Shown: piece by piece, positions 13,301 to 24,600 of the stretch
Layout of the letters: every line of letters starts with the position of its first letter
Position numbering within the stretch: the stretch's first letter is position 1
Origin: Pocillopora verrucosa
Lineage: Eukaryota; Cnidaria; Anthozoa; Scleractinia; Pocilloporidae
Direction of reading: 5' to 3'
Assembly: GCF_036669915.1 (NCBI RefSeq)
Contig: NC_089321.1
Coordinates: 20,568,770-20,632,769 of the forward strand
Length of the DNA stretch: 64,000 nucleotides
The notes under the pieces: generated by a model
The model's input: the letters and a program-made list of their open reading frames with translations, nothing else
The model's database searches: none
What the model was told of the DNA's origin: nothing
Position numbers and translations under genes: made by a program

Positions 13301-15139
13301 CCCCCTAAAATGAGTGACCTCAGGAACCTATCTGACAAAATTCCTGGGTTATTTCTTTATATTTTTCGCTTTTATTACTTTTTTTTTTACATCGTGATTA
13401 TCCCTAAAGTTCCTGTTTCAAGAGTATTTTATTCCTGCTGATATAAAAGGTGTCTTTACCTCTTATAGGTTCGAAACCCGCCAAGTGGATACTGTTTGGA
13501 CTCGCTTGGAGCCAAACCCGAACACTCGGCTCGAATGGGAGCTTATGTTTGCCATGGGCAGGGTGGAAATCAGGTTTGTAACAGAACGATAAAAGAACTT
13601 TCGATGTTAGCATGGTACAGGTATTGTACTAACAGGAACAGGAGTGTTGATTATATATGAAATAGGAAAATTGGCGTTTTATCTATAACACTATCAGCGT
13701 TGATTGAAGAGAATGCAAAAACCAGTCCTCATCGTGAAACAGCTTTAAAGTAACTACTTTACGAGAAATTTGAACAACTTCTGCATTCTGTGAAATTTTA
13801 AAAACAACTTTGGCAGTTTTCTCAATTCATGCATCTTGATACATTGTTGTACACAGAACCAGAAGTTTTTTTAAGGCTACTTCTTTTGGAAAACTTTTGA
13901 ATGACTTTCGAGAGAAAACTTTTTTGCCCCTTGACGCAACGTACGATCATAATATTTCTTTTTCGTATCAAGGAATTCGGACAAAAATTCTCTTTTTTCA
14001 CTGTCATCATGAAAAAATCAAAATAAAGACTTTCAGGGTTCTCTGACATGTCATATCAATACAAACCAATTTGATTTGTAGGCATGTACCTCCAATCTCT
14101 TCAAAACTCTCAAGCGACAATAAGATCTGAGCCTCTCGAATCTTTCCATCGACCGAAAAATCACATAACTTTGCCATAAGGACCCCACAAATTCGCCCCC
14201 AAGTTCTCTCCTACGCTAAAGATCGACAGTGAGCTGGAAGTAGTGAGACTGTGGGTACCAGTCTCACTATTTGGAACATCAATTTGCAACGATTGTTGTG
14301 GTTTTATTTTATAATCTTCCTGTCTAGATGCTGGTAATGTCGTCAAAAGGCGAGATAATCTTTGAGGAAGAGAACTGTCTTGACGTGTCGAAGTCTTATG
14401 CTGGGGCTCCTGTGGAGATCTTGAAATGTCACGGGATGGGCGGCAATCAGAAATGGGAACACGACAAAAAAAGCGTAAGTTTGTATAGAGAGTTCTTTTA
14501 CTTCTTTTGAATAATTAAAACAAGGATTCAGGGGTATTACCGAGCATTTCGCTCCGTATTTCTTGGACGTTGAAAAACATCCACGGGTTGGAATCTGGTA
14601 ACTCAAGGCCTCATACCTTCTCGCGGGTGAAGAAACGCCGCGCCGAAGGCTAACATTGAGGACTAGCTTCCGGCTAGACTTGCATTCCATCAAATAATCA
14701 AAGCCTTGAAGATAGCTTAATGCGTCAACCAAAACTGGCAGGAATTGCTTTGTGTTTGTGTCTATGTTTTGTTCCTCGACGTCCACATCCTTTAAACAGG
14801 AATGTGATTTCTCTTGGTTACATCCCTTGCCACTGGGAAGAATTGATAGAAAAAGACAAAGGCATGTTGTTTCTTTTGGCACGTCAAGTCATAATCATGG
14901 TCTTAAATATCTTTGCGGTAGGACACACTAATACAAAGTGTCTGTACTGGGAGTCCCGAGAAGGGATGAAATTTTATGTCATCTTCTCTCGATTTTCTTC
15001 ATAATAGGGAATTATCAAACACATCAGTACGGGTCAATGCTTAGATCGTGGGTCCAGTGGAGAACAGTACGTAGTTATGAATCCTTGCGACGGACGCGAT
15101 TCACAGAGATGGGTCTTCTCCAAGTACAAAAATACATAA
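7351..15139 (+). CDS. Polypeptide N-acetylgalactosaminyltransferase, copy A (GALNT1/13-like), complete
   Basis: Eight exons: 7351-7877, 10561-10733, 11434-11809, 12164-12281, 12690-13016, 13469-13573, 14328-14474 and 15008-15139. They total 1905 nt, or 634 aa. The product is a type II Golgi membrane enzyme that starts mucin-type O-glycans by moving GalNAc from UDP-GalNAc to Ser/Thr. Seen: a short cytosolic tail and signal anchor (about residues 8-27), a stem, the GT-A catalytic domain with metal-binding D-S-H at 281-283, the Gal/GalNAc-T motif [17 protein letters not shown] (from 388), [10 protein letters not shown] and [11 protein letters not shown]-terminal beta-trefoil lectin domain begins near 508, with repeats CLD...GGNQ, CLD...GGNQKW and CLD...SQRW. 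The spacing and lectin repeats look most like the GALNT1/13 group. One oddity: the usual FHNEAWS stretch reads FHKERLS. The gene is tail-to-tail with copy B. Confidence 0.93.
8970..9213. repeat. Tandem duplication, period about 119 bp, in GALNT-A intron 1
   Basis: Two adjacent copies begin with tgttctggagtatca (at 8975 and 9094) and share agatatcatttttctgca and tgtctgagaatt. Many substitutions separate them, so this is an old local duplication. Confidence 0.75.
10789..10997 (+). repeat. MITE-like element, family 1, copy a
   Basis: A roughly 210-bp AT-rich element runs from a ttaactct end to a gggagtcaagggg end, an imperfect terminal inverted pair. It is the same family as 12424-12628 and the reversed copy at 40695-40897, sharing aattagttac(a/g)agaatttggtgt and aatcacttctgggagt. 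It lies in GALNT-A intron 2. No coding capacity. Confidence 0.75.
12424..12628 (+). repeat. MITE-like element, family 1, copy b
   Basis: It runs from ttaactctcaac to ttcaagggttaa and is colinear with copy a, including gatgagtttgagt and tgctggat. It lies in GALNT-A intron 4. Confidence 0.75.
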
Positions 15140-15489
15140 CACCACCTGAATGTTCCCGCTTTGGAACAAGTTGAATATATCAGTTATCACAAGAGATCAA
15201 GCTGAGAGACTCTATTCCCTTTGCGGGCCGTGCTCCTTAGGTAATCTCTGTTAAGTTATTTTTAGATAACTCCCGTTTTTGCAGATCCCGGAAGGATCTA
15301 GAAACAGTCAGTCTAGTGTCGCCAATTTTGCTCTGGTGCATATCCCCTGCACAGTCTGTTTGTTCTTCACTAAATCATTCAAAGAAAACGCAAAGTACGT
15401 GTCACGTTACACGCAAGAAACATGCGAGGTACTTGTGATATTGTTACCAGGAACCTTGAGTCTAAAACTACTATAAACGTTCTATTAAG

Positions 15490-15990
15490 CTACGGGGGCG
15501 GGGGGAGGATATAATGCCAGGTATTTTCTCTCACCCAGATTTAATGACTTCCATATAGGGCATGTATGTCTGGTCAAAACGCTACGATATTTTAAACGGA
15601 AAGCAGACTCCAAAAGACGTATATTTTCGTGCGCAATGCCAAAACAAATGACCATAAAACTACTGTTTTAGAACTTGAGGGAAGGAGGAGACGGGAGCGT
15701 ACAAGAAAATGATAAGCCAGGACGGGGTTTCTAATAGATGGGGGAAAGGGGCTCATATGAAAGAGGGGCTTATTCGAGCAGGGGGGGAGGATTGTAGACA
15801 GAGAAGGTAAAAGGGGGGGGGGTAATAGAGCTTTGTTTCATGGAGATAGAATGTTAATAAATTGGGGGTTCAATTCTTAATGGGGGTTGATAGAGAGGGA
15901 GGTTTGATAGATAGTAGGGCACAGTTGGGGGGGGGGAGGGCGTCTAATAGAGAGAAGAGTTCAAAAGGAAGGGGGCTTGTTCAATCCTTT
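15490..15990. repeat. Degenerate G-rich minisatellite
   Basis: The plus strand repeats runs of 5-9 G separated by variants of taatagag/cttattcgag (for example around 15770-15845 and 15925-15950). It is purine-rich on one strand. Units are irregular, so the period cannot be given precisely. Confidence 0.65.
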
Positions 15991-17454
15991 ATAGTAACTT
16001 GAGATGGATTACGATATTTGCGAGTTATACGCAAAGAATTTATATTGCGCGCGCTTAGAGTAAAGAAAATATTATAAACGTATACATTAGAAATTTTTTC
16101 AGCTTTGCCAGTGATATAGTGTGTGATACACTCAAGTGATCTGCTCAGTTCTTAGTAGGTTATTTCGAAGTAGTAGAACATAGCAGTATTGACCATTTTT
16201 GAAAAGTTTTTACATTTTTCGATAAATTCAGAGTAGCTTTCGACAAAGATTGACTGTAAATGACGTTGCTGACTGAAACGAATTTCTTGGAATCCCTAAT
16301 CTATAATCGATAGCTGTTATCAGATAGTATGTTTTCACTACAGCTGTCAGAAATTGAATGTTTTGTTAGAGATTTTGGCAAATATTTGACTGCAAAGCTT
16401 TGCTACCGTGCGATAGTAATTTAGGGTAAACTGATACCTCTAGGTAGATTCTAATCTTTCAAAGTCTTTGCAACTCCACTTTTGTTTTCCCTTTGTGTTT
16501 TTAATTTGTTAACTAAACGTTGCTATGAAGCGCTTTTCGATTGATTCAAGAAAAACCAAAGCCACCCTAGTCACCGTAGCCGTCAGAACACAGGCTTGGG
16601 GACTGGTACAAAGCCAATGCAATCCCAGGTTTCTTTCGATGCTCACTCGAAAATTGCTCCAATGCATGTGAAATCTGTTTTCAACAGTATTTATCTCCCC
16701 TGTAAGTTTAACTCATTTATTCTCGTTCACTAGTAAGCTGCAAAGCTAATGATTGTGTGGTGAATGACGCCGCAACTTACCTTTGGCGAGAGTTACCTTA
16801 CCTTCTCCTACCGCGCGGGAAAAAGTAGCGAGTGCGGTAACATGTCCCTAAGCTAGTTTCATTTGAATTATGATTGGCCGAGGCCAAAGTCTCTGATTTA
16901 TCTAATGCATCTGGTAAAAAAAAACCAACTGAGTATATACAAAGTTAAATATGGGGATTTTTTGCACTTTTGCATCTGGCGAAAACCCAATATCAAAATC
17001 TTAGATACCGTAAGGCTGTATTCAATTGCGAGTGTGAGGGAGTGCGAGAAGTGACTGTTTTCCACAAAATACTCGGACAAATTGAATGGAAATTTAAACT
17101 ATCCATATGTGCGTCACGCACCATTTTATGATAGTTGTAGGTTAAATAGAATGGGATGTTCAACGTTTCGATCACACTATCCAGGATTGAGAGCAGATGC
17201 GAACTTTACAAAATTTGATAATTTGCACTATTTTTTAGCAATTTAGAACCCTCTCTTCAATCATTTGCATTTCATCGTCCATTTTCGTAAGTAGACGCGC
17301 AAATTTGTGATTGATGCAGTTTTGGCAATTTTAGTGATATTTTGAAATTTCGATCGTTTCGTTTCTGGCCCTCCTCGGATCATATCTTTGTTTCCTAATT
17401 GTTTTGAAATGATTTTCATGTAATTTTATGCTACATATATTTTTATGAAGTAAT

Positions 17455-17700
17455 GCTATCAAGTGATTCACCTAAATAAAGTATTGATTTTGGATAAAAA
17501 ATGTATTTCAACTGGTGAGTCTTACATTTGTATCGATACTGGTGAGGGTACGAGTGTAATTTTGACTTCGAGCGATAATGATGTTATCAAGTGATTCACC
17601 CAAAGGAAATATTACTGAGTCACATTTTTAGTTAAAAACATGTATTTCAACATGCGAGTCTTACATTTGTATTGGTACTGACGTGAATGCGAGAGTAGTT
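17455..17700. repeat. Tandem duplication, period 128 bp
   Basis: Two neighbouring copies each contain tatcaagtgattcacc (about 17457 and 17585) and then atgtatttcaac, gagtcttacatttgtat and a diverged tail. They are clearly related but not identical. Confidence 0.7.
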
Positions 17701-17771
17701 TGTACCCCGCGCGTTATCCCAAATTCTGCCTAAGAGCGAGAAAAGAGCGTAACTGGTCCTGGGCTGTGACA

Positions 17772-17985
17772 GTTAACCCTTTACACCCTAACATCAGTAT
17801 GCATATTCTCCATACTGTTCTTTATACATTTCCTAAGGTGCTGACAAGGAGAATTTGTTTCAAATTCAAGAGCTTTTTTAGTTGGTGATTATTTCCTATA
17901 TTCTCGTAACCTCAATGTCTGATTCAGAGGTGATATTGTGAGGAGAAATTAGATGCAAGTCACTCTTAGGGTGCTAAGGGTTAAA
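17772..17985 (+). repeat. MITE-like element, family 2, copy a
   Basis: It is bounded by ttaaccctttacaccct and agggtgctaagggttaa, which form an imperfect inverted terminal pair over about 214 bp. A second diverged copy is at about 41940-42159, sharing taaggtgct, ggagaatttgttt and gaggtgatatt. No coding capacity. Confidence 0.75.
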
Positions 17986-18264
17986 GGGAAGATTGGAATC
18001 GCGTGAGTTATAAATTTCTCTTCATGTAATTACTACAAACAATTTGAATTTGATCTGTCACCTTCCAAATACTGAAGATAGACTGATACAATATGATCTC
18101 CGATACTGCCTACTATTCTTTACTTCTTCATTGTTTTCAAGCTTTTTTCCTTGACTTTACTGCACTTGAAATTGTCTCAAAGTTGTGAACGTCAATTTCG
18201 CAACGCTTTAAAATATTTAACTAAAATTCTAATGGTCTGTCATGGATTGTTCGAAGTTTGGATA

Positions 18265-18395
18265 ACGTTATTACTGGATAAATCTCTATCCAGTGGATAG
18301 CGCAGTACGTTTTGTTAGCAGTTATCCGCTGAATAGCGATTTACCCTTTGGATAGCGTTACCCACCCTTTGAATAACTGGGCTCTGAACGGTACA
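18265..18395. repeat. Dispersed 'ttatccactggatagc' repeat, copy 2
   Basis: The sequence alternates short motifs such as tatccagtggatagc, ttatccgctgaatagc and tttggatagcgttaccc, each partly self-complementary. Related copies are at 528-650 and about 28600-28640. Confidence 0.7.
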
Positions 18396-18600
18396 CAACC
18401 AGGGAGACTAAGAAAGTTAGAACCTGGACTGTAAGGATACATGATAGAAACTGATTTAAAAACTAGAGATAACACCACTCCAACTGTATCTTAGTTCTAA
18501 AAAAAAATACTTTTTTTGACCGGCGAAGGCACAATTGAATTAATAAATGTAATTAACAAAAAAAGAATTTAAAAACATCCTAAAATTGAAATATCCCTTG

Positions 18601-21600
18601 TTATAACACGTCAGAATGACTACTTTTACTTCTGTCCTCTTCTGGGTAAGCCGAGAACCTCCACTTCTGTGTTTGCCGGTTGTCACATTTCCGTACGACC
18701 AGGCCATCCCCTTCAATATCTAAGCAAACGTCGTGTAGTACGTGACGAATTTTCCCATCCTGCCGGAGAAGACACATGACAGAAAAATAAGTTTCACTCT
18801 CTAGACGACGCCCGAAAATGAGCCAGATTTTTCGCCGTAATTGCCGTGAAATAATATACAGTTTTGGGGCAAAATCCTTTGAGTAAATACCACTCATTTT
18901 CAAACAATTTTTTTAATGCCGCCAACTTGGACTAGAAAAGATAAATAAAAATTAACCTTTCAACCAATAACAGTAAAATTATGACATTATTTCCATGAGC
19001 TCTATCTTTAATGTCTCAACCAAAAAGAATTCGCTAGTTCTAGTCTCCCCCGTGGAGGTGCGCATGGTCAGAAGTCAGTCAAGCTCAGTCATCTCTACGG
19101 TGCAATTAATTTTACTCTCCCATACCAAAGCAGCCTAAGACATTGTTCTCGGCCATCACTAGAAACAGTGACTCACCCGATCATGTTCCCACTTTTGGTT
19201 TCCACCAAGTCTGTGACAATTGTATAGCTTAACTTTGGTGTTGGAGTCACCATTTACCAGATCCAAGCACAGATCATCATGCCAAAACTCATTCTTCTTC
19301 GTGTACATGAAAAACTGAAAAAAATGGTGGCTCATTATTGGTAACAGGTATTTAAATCTGAACCTAGTATATGGCCGACAGCTCGCTAAGGATAAGTTGA
19401 GATGCTTGGGACTGCGATCGCTCAAAAATCGTTAGCAATTAACGTCAACTAGGGTTGATATAATGACAATGAAAATTTTAAAAAGTTGACCGCAAAATGT
19501 AGGGGAATCCGTTTCTTTTGGCAGAACATCGCTTGTATGCCTTAATTGGAGGATGTCAAGTGGTAATTACTTGTAAGGCGCCCAAGAATACTGAGGCGCT
19601 TGACTCTTCGCTTGCTCGCGTCTTTTCAGATGGCTTATACGAACTTACCTAAGCCCCACGCAGTTTATTTTTGTGTGTGCGTGCGCCTTGAAGCGTCGAG
19701 CGAAGAAGCCACGAAGGTTTTGGGACGGATAATAGTAATTGAATAACCACTTGAGGCTTCGCCTCTCATCGCATTGAAGCGCACAGAGAACCAAAAGGTA
19801 CGCAAGCTAGCAGGAGATTCGTCAGTGATCTATTAATACCCGTATGTACATGCCTACCTGGTTATTCCCCATGCCATGGCACATGTACATGCCGGGTTCG
19901 CCGCCTGGCTCATTTTTCGCTAACGTATCTAAGCACTGGTCCGTACCAAGATTACGGACCTACGAGTCAATACAAGTCAGAGTTAAAAAGAGAGTAAAAA
20001 AACGTGGTGGCTGAAAAAAAAGTGCCAGGCTAAGGCTAAGGAGGCTAAGGCCAGTCTGGCCAGTTACAAAATAAAAAAATCGTTTTCTGCGATTATGGAA
20101 ACAAAATATCGACAAGCAAACGAGTATCCAAACAAAGAACTGTTTCGCAGGTAAATTAGTGTTAACAACTGAGTTGACAACGTAAATTGGCCACCGTAAA
20201 GGGTAAAAAAGCTGACGTTTCGAGCGTTAGCCCCCTGTCAGAATCGCTCTGACGAAGGGCTAACGCTCGAAACGTCAGCTTTTTTACCCTTTACGGTGGC
20301 TAATTTACGTTTTCAACTCAGTTGTTAACACTAAATTACCTGCTATACTCTCCCACCGACACAGCACCACAGTTTCTTGAGAAACTTACCCCTTGATTCA
20401 AATAAATGCTTAGGATGCGCTCTTACCTCCCCTCTTCCGTGCGGGTACATATCCGGGATGTCCAATTCTGGGATCACGTTCTGCAAATACCACTTAAAGT
20501 TCTTACATTTAAGTTTCTCTCTAAGGGCCTTTCTTTCAGACACGTCTCCATAAGATCTGTCCTTGAGCTGCGGCCTCATAGCGTAAAAAATTTGTTTGTA
20601 TTCATCCATCCAGACCTCAGCCAATCTCATGTTATTCTTGTCAATTGCTCCTTCTCCAATCTTGTATGGCTGACTCTCTCTGAACACGTGACCGACCTTG
20701 GAGCACGGGAGAATTTCCAGAGATCCTCCGCACATCCAGATCTAATGATAAAACCGGAAGTTAGCGTCCACAGTCAAAAATTACGAAATTCTCGAAATCA
20801 AGTGAAATTATATTGTCATTCTAGCATCATCGATTTACATTAAAAAACGGTAACAACAATGGTCTCTAACGCCCTCAAACGACCCCACCTCTCATTCTCA
20901 TGGTAATACTACCCTCCCCTCCTCATGCAAACGATCTCGGAATTTAGCAAGGATGATGTAATTGAAGATGGTATATTTTGAGGCTGGGGTTCTAAGTGCC
21001 GGAAGATGATATTTTTAACATGACACAAGCATACTCAGAGAAAAAGAACTCCGAGTGCTCTCATTAGGTGTCGAACCTACAACTTTCCGATGAGTGCTTC
21101 GGATACTCTACCGAGGAGCTAAGGAAGACCTGTGGTCGCCTAGGCCGTTTTACAAGGTCCATGGTGACAAACTTCCTGCATACTGCTGAGATAAGAATGT
21201 CGATATGCGTTGCTTATGCGAAATTAATAAGTAAATGAAGATGGTTAAATTTCAAGCGTGGTGATTTAAGTGAAGGATGATGTCTTTTCACTGAATGACA
21301 TTTGCATCGATGGTGTACAATATTGAGAGAAGGGAAGGCTCTCACTTCGCTAGATTTATAGTGGAATAATAGTAATATAACTGAGTAAATAAGTAAGTAA
21401 TAATAGCAAATAATAGCATCCATCTTGTCATTGTCGCTTATTGCATGTTTAAAATGAGGCATATTTCACCGAATCGCGACACTAAGGTAATGTTTGCATA
21501 CACGTCAAACTTGCTTGCGTAGCTGCGAGAAGTTATCACGGCTTCTATGGCATGAAACGACTTGAACAATGTGCTTCACTTCTGAGAGGAGACACTAGTT

Positions 21601-24600
21601 CAATGCAGATAAATCTGCATTTTTAAGGCTTCCCTGGCAGTTCGCCGGTACTCATTTATACTCCTGGGTGGGGCACTGCAGCAGAGAGTAAAGTGTTCTA
21701 TCCAAGAACAATACTCAATAACTCGTGGTAGGGTACCCAGACCTCTGGAGCCCTGCGTAATAACCACTGGGTAACCGCCCCTCTTGCACACCGTTTCAAA
21801 CCAAAATAATCGTTAAGATTTTCTCTGTTTATTTTTTTTCTTTTGTCATAAAAGAGGTTTACATGTTGGTCAGAGTAAACCGAACTTACCCGAAAGGACA
21901 TCTCTACGTTTTCTCCTCCCCAGTAAGACATTTCAGTATCATATGAACCAATTTCATAGAAATACGTTCTGTCGATTGCGAACAACCCACCAGCCATTGT
22001 GGGTGACCTGCGGAAAACATGAAGTTAGAAAAAATATCCAAGAAGACAATCACAATGGAGAATTATGTTCTATATGACGAAGCATGAACATTTGACATCG
22101 TCGCCTGAGGGGGCTGTCAATATGCAGAAGGAACATCGCGATGCAGATTTGAAGAGACTACGTCGTGGGACTAAAGATAAACTCAGATTACCATTTTGTA
22201 GTATACTTGTACGTAAAAAGGATGGCAAACACAAATCTCCAACTTTCTCGTAGAGCAGTGTAGAAAAATCTCACGCAAGCAGACAACCACGAGACGGGAT
22301 GAAGTGCCCACCTTCATGCACTTGGCTATAATATAATATGATGACAATCAAGACGGCAATGATGAATAAAGTAAGTTAAGTCTACACACGAGATAATTGA
22401 CCTGAGCTGAACTCGGTTTCCGCATCATTGAGAATCCAGGAGCACTCTCTGTAAAGGATGCCAGCCCATCACATTTTCCCGCCGCCGCATATTTTCCCCC
22501 AACTCCACCCCAAGCCCCCATCCTTCAAACAAACACAGATAAACACCTCCCCTCCTGGATTTTAAAAAGGTTTCCCTGATTATTGGGGTAATGACGACAC
22601 TAAAAAATAAGGTTTCACTTGCCTGATAGGATCAGCATCACTGTTGCGTCGTTCCCTCTCATAGTCTGGCAATGCCCTCCACTTGAAAGTCAACTCCCAA
22701 TTAAAGACCCCTCGATTGTAGCCTCCTTTACCCTTAGCATAAGAAAACGTTCTTAAATCGATAACCTCGATATCTGGGGTAACGACAATAGTCCTGTCAT
22801 GTGCGATCCTTGCAAGCAGCGGTTCCAACCAACCGTAGTTAGCCTCGCAATGGGAATCAAGAAAGACGAGGACATCGCCTTTAGCTTGTTTGGCGCCAAT
22901 CAGCCGGGCGCGTATTAAACCTTGTCTGGTCTCTGCTCTAGTGAGTTGCACTTTGGGAAACTGTTGGATGTACGAACTCAGTTTTTCGTTGAGATGAGCT
23001 GAAAAAAGAAAGAATAAAAATTGGGAAACGAAATGAAACGAACAGCAATATACGTACCAATTTACATGTAATAATCTTGCAAGAGTTTCTCTAGAGCTTA
23101 AAAAGCAGAAACTTCCGTGGTGCATACCATAGTCTAACCTGTATTAAGCAGCACCGTATTGAGCGGTCAGTTGTCTAAGTCCCGAATTTTTTTCCCATTT
23201 AGTTTTCTAATTTTCACTTGTATTGAGCGGTTACCAAAAATGGATTATAAACTGAGTTTATAATCTATTGGTAGTCACCTCTATTAAGCGGTCGTAGTCA
23301 CCTCTGACCCAAGTCCCAACGGCCTGCTGGTATTGTCTTTCATCTGTATTGAACGGTCACTTCAAGCGGAACCACTCAAATAATCTAAGATTAATCTCTT
23401 GTGCCAAATTATTTCCATGTTTATCTCCCTAAATCGATGTTAGCACTTTTGAGTTCAAACATCCTCAAAGTTTTGCAGATTATCTTTCTTCTTTGGACCG
23501 TTACGACAAATATTACGCACAAACGTTACGCAAGTCATTTGCTGGTCAACCTGCAGTCAACGGTCATTCCGCCATTCCCTTTGGGTGACCACTTGATACA
23601 GGTTCGTCTGTAACAAGTTAGGTGGGTTTAAACATTAAAATAGCGGACGAAAAAATATTTATGAGAATATATAGGAAATAAAACCAGAGTAAGTTTTGAA
23701 ATTGAGATGCAGTGCATTAATTTCCAAAAATAAAAATCGGAATTGAGTTAAAGCAAAAGCTACTTAATTGAATCGCAGCGGGTTGTAATCGCGCGAGGGA
23801 AACGTAATTGCTTTGCCTCCTTGTTTGGCTTTTTTCCGTTTATTTGTTCAGTTTTTCAGTTCAAAACACATTTACAACCAATTTCATTTTTCTTTGGTTA
23901 AAGGTCCTCTTATCTAGCTATCGAGCAGGAATATTTCGAGAATGCTTGGGAGATATTCAACAGAAAAAGGTTTTTCTTTGATACTCAAGAGGAACAGTAG
24001 TGATTTCTTTTACTAGACTCGAAACACCTGCTGGTATAAAACAAACATCTCACCAGGTGTTGAAAAATATCTTAAATTGTATAGAGTCGTCAAGTCTGTC
24101 ACAACCACATTTGCGCTGAATCATTATAGGCACGCTTGTTTAACTTAACACTGGAGAAAAGTTTATTTGATAAACTACACCACATCAATCGCGATGGCAT
24201 GAGACAATTTCAAATTTCTTTTTCTCCTTTTTTTTTTTCGTTTTCAACTTTTGACATGGGCCAGTTCTAACAAATTGATCGACACTGCTAGACACGCGCT
24301 CTAAAAATTATTTAAGCGGCCAGGTTAAAATCGATTTCCGAAAAGAATCACAACATGGCTCCGAACAGTTGACAATTTTACATAAGTTTGCATTATGGGA
24401 GATTTCCATTAGTAAAATATGTTGAATTTGCGACGGGATATCTTTGTCAGTTTTTAACTAATTACCCTTAAACTTAAGAGGTGCACTGCTTTAAGACAGT
24501 TTTACCGGAACTGTCCATAAAATTCCGCCTTATGGTCCATATTAGTACAAAAAAAAAAAAAAAGAGAGAAAAGAAAAGTGGAAGGGTCTATCAATATCGC

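Larger units (their letters stand above)
15140..18600. other. Intergenic region between the convergent GALNT genes
   Basis: No gene is supported. It holds a degenerate G-rich array (about 15490-15990), a 128-bp tandem duplication (17455-17700), a MITE-like element (17772-17985) and a copy of the 'ttatccactggatagc' repeat (18265-18395). An AATAAA at 15856-15861, 717 nt past the GALNT-A stop, is a possible but unproven polyadenylation signal. Confidence 0.6.

Noticed and set aside
14343..14882. 179-codon minus-strand frame
   Set aside because: An antisense shadow of GALNT-A exon 7 and following intron. The plus-strand exon is in frame and conserved.
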